Below are positions 10,101 to 16,100 of a stretch of DNA of 17,194 nt, piece by piece. Source of the stretch: Baffinella frigidus. Taxonomy: Eukaryota; Cryptophyceae; Cryptomonadales; Baffinellaceae. The DNA lies in contig MU646640.1 in assembly GCA_026770585.1 (NCBI GenBank), positions 329,739 to 346,932 on the forward strand, read 5' to 3'. Below the pieces are notes generated by a model. The model ran no database searches and was not told the origin of the DNA. It saw only the letters and a program-made list of their open reading frames with translations. Both the position numbers and the translations under genes were made by a program. Each line of letters starts with the position of its first letter. The first letter of the stretch is position 1.

Positions 10101-13100
10101 CCCCGCTTGGTGACCCTAGGCGACCCCGAAAAGCCGCCCCGCATCGCTGCCGTGTCCTGCGGTACCCTAACCCCTGCACCCGAAACCCAAACCGCAAACC
10201 CCCAGAGACACAAGGGTTTTCGAAACCGCAAACCTCAGATGCACAAGGGTTTTAGCGTAGACGGTTTTTCCGCGACCCCCCGCGTAGGGATAGGGTTCAG
10301 GGTTTGGAGTTAGGGTTCAGGTTTTAGGTGAGGGTCTAGGGATAAAGGGTTACCGAGACCCCCCGCTTGGTGGCCCTAGGTGACTCCGAAAACCCGTCCC
10401 GTATCGCTGCCGTGTCCTGCGGTAGACCCTGAACCCTCACCCCTGAAACCTAAACCCTAGAACCCTTTTGTCTCTCGTGCGCAACCCTAGACCCTACATC
10501 CTACACCCTACACCCTACACCCTACACCCTACACCCTACACCCTACACCCTTCACACCATAAACCCTGCATCATGTACCCTAAATATTGAACGTTGAGCG
10601 TTGACCCCAAACCCCACACCAGGGAGCAGCCATTCCGCCATTCTGACCTTCGATCAGAAGCTGTTCTGCTGGGGGCGGTACACCCTAACCCCTAAACCCT
10701 AAACCCCTACCCCTAAACCATAAATCCTACACTCCTAAACCATGAACCCTAATCTCTTAAACCCTGAACTCTCAACCCTAAACCCCAAATCCTAAACCAT
10801 ACACCCTAAACCCTAAACTCGAAAGCCTAAGCCCTACACCCTAAACCCTAAACCCTACTCCCCTAAACCCTAAACCCTGATCCCTAAACACGGAACCCGG
10901 AACCCCAAACCTTGGATCGTAAACCACAAACCCTGAACCGTAACCCGTAAACCCTGAACACTACCCCCTAACGTGTAAACGCTGATTCATCAACCCTACA
11001 TCCTAAACCCTCAACCCTCTAACCCCCTAACCCCCTAACCCCCTAACCCCCTAACCCCCTAACCCCCTAACCCCCCAACCCCCTAACCCCCACACCCCGA
11101 ACCTCAAACGCCAAACCCTCAACCTCAAACCCTGAACGCTACCCCCGAAACCCGAAACCCGAAGCCTCCTAATCCCCAAACCCCAATCCCCACACCCCAC
11201 ACCCCAATCCAGGAACGACTGCGGGCAGTGCGGGCCGTACACTCCACCACTCGAGCAGGTCCTGCCCTGCACTTTAATTTCGCAAAAATAGGTCTAAAAC
11301 GATTTTTTTGTACCAGGAAAGGATTTTAAAATATGCGTTTCGATTTTAAAATTGATTTTACGGCTTTCGCTTCGAGAGAAATGCACACCCCGCCTCTCTG
11401 GTAGGACAAGCCCTGTACTTGAATTGTGCAAAAATAAGTCCAAACTGATCGTTTGTTCCAGGAAAGGGGTTTAAAATATATTTATCGACCTAATAATTAA
11501 TTCAGCAGCTTTCGCCTCGAGAGTGCAGGTCATGCCCTGCACTTTAATCGCTTCCTTTCATAAATATAAAAGGAACGTTTTGTACCAGGAACGGAGTGTA
11601 AAATAGATGTATCGACTGTATGAAATAGATTTACCTTATAAAAATAGATGGCGACGGGTGCTGCCGCTACAGCCCGCTCCCTAAACCTTAAACTGGCCAT
11701 CTCCCTAAACCCTGAATCCTGAGCCCTAAAACACTCATTCTGCATCCCTAACCCCTAACCCCTCAACCCTAAACCCTAAACCCAAAACCCTAAACCCTAA
11801 ACCCTAAACCCTGAACCCCAAACCCCAAACCCTAAACCCTAAACCCTAAACCCCAACCATCCCCAAACGATTTTACGGATCATTCAACCCCAAACCCTGA
11901 GCCCTCAACCCAAACCCCTCCGCAGGAATTACGCGACAAAACCAAGCAAAGCCCGCTGCCCCCGGACCTCTGGAATCCAGTCATGATCAGCATTCCAGGA
12001 GTAAAGTGCGTACCCCACCCCCCCCCACCCCCCCACGTACCCCCCGCCCAACCCTGAACCCTGCTCCCTTAACTAAACCCTGAACTCGACCCGAAACTCT
12101 AAACCCTAACGTCTGGAATCCCGTCCTGGTCAACATTCCGGGAGCAAAGTGAGTACCCTAAACCCTAAACCCCCCCTAAACCCTAAACTCTGAACCCTAA
12201 ACGAAACCCTAAACCCTACCCTCTGGAATCCCGTCATGATCAACATTCTGGGAGCAAAGTGCGTACCTCCCCCCTCTAAACCCTAGACCCTAAACCCTCA
12301 CTGAACCCTAAACCCTAAACCCTAAAATCTGTGGAATTCCGTCGAAATCAATATCCCGGGCGCAAAGTGCGCACACCCCCCTTAAACCCGTAAACCCTAA
12401 ACCGTAAACCCTAAATCCTAAACCCTAAACCCTAAACCCTAAACCCTAAACCCTAAACCCTAAGCCCTCACCTATGGGATCCCGTTGCAGTCAACATCCA
12501 GGGAACAACCCTTCTTCTTCTTTATTACTCTCGATACATGTCCTAGATAGGCCCTTTAGCCTTGAGTTGAGTGATACAATGTCTATGAGCCTCTGGAACG
12601 AGCCTGCACCGGAAATGAAAATGCTACGTCATAAGTCAACTTTCGTCAAAAGTCGGCCCATTAACCTAAGACGCAGTAAATTCGCTCGTAAATTCAGGGA
12701 ACAACCCTCAACTCTTGACCCTTAACCCTAAAACCGTGAACCGTGAACCGTGAACCCTAAACCCTGAACCCTAAACCCTAAACCATAAACCATAAACCCC
12801 AAACCTCTCAAACCCCAACCCCCAAACGCGTAGGCACCTCGTTCGTAGAATGTTGATTAATCAGAGGCTTCGATCTGAGGCAGTTGGAGCGTTTGCGGTA
12901 ATTGTTGTCCGTTTTCGAGATCGGGTTTTCATGCTTTCGAGAGCTTTAAAATATTGTAAAGGTCGTAAAACATTTTAAATAGACACTTCTGGTACAAATG
13001 AAAACTCGAAAACATGAAAATCCGAAATCGAAAACGGACAACAATTACCGCAAACGCTCCAAACAATCAGAAGGTTTTCTGGAACCGCTCTCGAGGAAAC

Positions 13101-16100
13101 AACGTTGAAGGGCAAAGATTTGTACCTGAATTCATGTCAAGATTCTGGACATGTACTTTTAAAATGTTCCGTACCCGCCCGAGAGTTGTAAGCCTCGCAT
13201 ACAGGTTTGGGTGGAGCTGTGTGTAGAGAAGTTCTAGCTGTCTATTTGCGCTCCCCAATTTGGTGAGACGAAGTTCTATCTCCTCCTTGTCAGTCTATTT
13301 CGGCTCCCCAATTTGGTGATACCGGGCTCGTCTCCGCTCCAAAGTTGACGGATCTGCACCGCAAACCCAGCAAGTCAACTTGAGAATAGTCGGTCGACCC
13401 GAGTGAGGCAGATCTCAAAGTTGGCCGAGGAAAAAATGCAAAATTACGACAAGTTGACGATGCTGGTAACCTCACCGGCACAGGCCATCAGGCAAACGAA
13501 ACCCCCCCATCCTGCAACTATAAACCCTACTCCCTTAACCATAAACACAAGACCACGACTTGAACCCTAACCCTAAACCCGAACCCCTGAATCTTCATCC
13601 CTGAACCCGAACCCCTAACCCCGCTGCAGGTCGTCAGGCAAGTCAGGGGCGAATAATCGGCCGAGCCAGGTAGTCCCTAAACCCTACCGTCACGTCCAAA
13701 TAAGCCGTCCATCTATCATAGATAGGCCACACCCACAAGAATTTGCTAGCCACCTCCTACAGTAGGGCGACCCGTAGGTCATACAATCGGCACGTCAGGG
13801 GCGAATAATCGGCCGAGCCAGGTAGTCCCTAAACCCTAATTCCTCTCACCTTTAACCCCAAACCCTTGACCCCAACCCCTAAACCCCAAACCCCAAACCA
13901 CAAACCACAAACCACAAACCCTAAACAGTAAACCCCAAAACCCAAAACCCAAAACCCAAACCCCAAACCCCAAACCCCAGACCCTAAACACTAAGCCCTA
14001 AACCCCAAACCCCAAACCCCAAACCCCAAACCAATCCCCAAACCCCAAACCCCAAACCCTAAACCCTAAGCCCTGAACACCAAACCCCAAACCCCAAACC
14101 CCAAACCTCAAACCCTTAACCCCAAACCCCAAACCCCAAACTCCAGACCCCAAACCCCAAACCTCAGACCCCAAACTCCAAACCCCGAACCCCAAACTCT
14201 AAACCCTAAGCCTCAAGCCCCAAACCCCAAACCCTATCCCCAGACCCTAAATTCCAAACCCTAAACCCCAAACCAGGACATGGGGCGGAGCAGTATGAGC
14301 ATGGGGATGCAGGTGAGGTTTCAGGGTTTGGGGTTCAGGGCTTAGGTTTCAGGGTTTGGGGTTCAGGGTTTCGGTTTCAGTGTTGAGGGTTCAATGTTCA
14401 GGGGTTGGGGTTCAGGGGTTAGGGTTTGGGGTTGGGGGCGTGGGTTTGGGGGTCAGGGTTCAGGGATAGGGGGCTTGGGGATGCAGTTGATCGCCCCTGT
14501 CCTAAACCCTTAACCCCTAACCCTAAACCCGGATTTTAGGGATTAGGGTAAACAAATGCCTGAGGTTGCCGGCTCAGCGCCAGCATCGTCAACTTGACAC
14601 GAAAATACAAAATAACCCCAAAACACCAAAAGATGCCAGCAGTGTCAACTTTTGCCGCGTGTGCGCAGACACAGAAAACACCCGGGGAGAGAGAGAGCAG
14701 GCAGAAGTCCGGGCTGCTCTCGTATCACACAACCCCAAAATATGACAGTACATGTACCGTCAAAAATCGCCTAACGTCACCGGCTCAGTGCAGCTTTGTG
14801 AACGTTTCGCCAAAAGATAACAATATCGTCAACTTTTGGCGCGTGTACGCAGACACCGAAAACGCCCGGGGAGAGGGGGAGCAGCACCAAGTCGTCCGGG
14901 CTCTTCTCGCCTGCTGGGACCAGGTAACGGAAACCCGAAACCCTAACCTCTCAACCCTACACCCGAATCTCGAATCCCGAAACCCGAAACCCTGAACCCT
15001 AAACCCTGAACCCTAAAACCTAACCCCTAAACCCTACACCCGAAACCCGAAACCCTTAACCCCAAACCCCAAACCCCAAACCCCAAACCCCAAACCCCAA
15101 ACCCTCAACCCCAAATCCCCAACGCACAACCAGGGCGAGCATGTTTTCGCGACGATCCGTGGATCCTTCTAGCATGACACCAGGTTTGGGGGTTGGGGGT
15201 TGGGGGTTTGGGTTTAGGGCATAGGGATTAGGGATTAGAGTTTGGGGTTTAGTGTTTAGGGTGTGGGGGGTTGGCGATCTGTGGATCCGGGGTGGGTGGC
15301 GACGCCAAGTTTAGGGTTTAGGGGTTACAGTTTAGGTTTTGTGGTTTAGGGTGTAGGGTGTAGGGTGTAGGGTGTAGGGTGTAGGGTGTAGGTTTCAAGA
15401 TTTTCACTTCCTGTTTGCGTAGTGACGTCCTGTTCTCGTCCTTGGTGTGCCACTTAGCAGCCACAGAGCTACCCTACCCTTCCACTTAGCAGCCACCGAG
15501 GTCTTCACGGATACAGTCCATCTAAACTATGTGTACTAGAATCTTATCCATTGCCCTGGATTCCAATCGGGATTTCCCCCGAGAATCCGGGGGGAAATAT
15601 CATTGATCGCTGCTAAGTGCACTGCCAGGCCGGAGATTTTGTCAAAGTCAATTCACCCACGAAACCTGTCAACTTAGAAACGAGGTTCCCAGATTGGGTA
15701 CTTCGAAAATCGATTTTCGCCTTGAGTTGACTAATACAAAAACTCCGCCCTGGCAGTGAAGTGGCGTGGCGATGTGCTGTTGCAGCCTCCCTCTCGTCTG
15801 CATCAGCCTACCCATGCCAGTCTCTACTGAGAAATTCACAACGCAACTTTTTGATTTAAAAGTGATTTGTGGTACAACTTCCAGTGGAATGTGCGAGGAA
15901 TTACTCCGCATTGGTGCGGTTCAGAATAATCCACTTTTGACGTGTTTCTGGTACAAACCTGGTACAGATCTTCTGAATAATCAACTTGGCAAGACCTTAT
16001 TGAATCCTGGCGTGGTTTCTCCTTAAACGTCGACCTCTGTGATGCCAGCCGTGTCAACTTTTCCCTTGTCAACTTAGCCGTGTCAACTTTTCCCTTGTCA

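Larger units (their letters stand above)
12006..13629 (+). repeat. Intron N-O: ladder of exon N echoes, inverted-repeat element, unique sequence
   Basis: Exon N 3' echoes at 12111-12148, 12221-12258, about 12332-12366 and 12475-12507. 12512-12694 is an insertion between 14-bp direct repeats. 12884-13062 is an inverted-repeat element. 13063-13500 is mostly unique, with CTCCCCAATTTGGTGA(G/T)A repeated at 13241 and 13305. GCCATCAGGCAAACG after CACAG at 13481 may be a 5' echo of exon O. Confidence 0.75.

Noticed and set aside
14594-14995. Single 133-codon plus-strand gene, including the frame VYADTENARG...ACWDQ
   Set aside because: It spans two copies of exon Q and the intron between. The peptide starting VYAD crosses the GTACGCAG acceptor, and that frame does not match exons P and R.
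15134-15176. Exon R read as GEHVFATIRGSF
   Set aside because: It looks RCC1-like but meets TAG and breaks the phase between Q and S; the ASMFSRRSVDP frame fits both neighbours.
15669-16072. Overlapping frames on both strands at 15669-16072
   Set aside because: No recognisable domain, lie in intron R-S among transposon-like motifs, overlapping on both strands; no splice or homology support.
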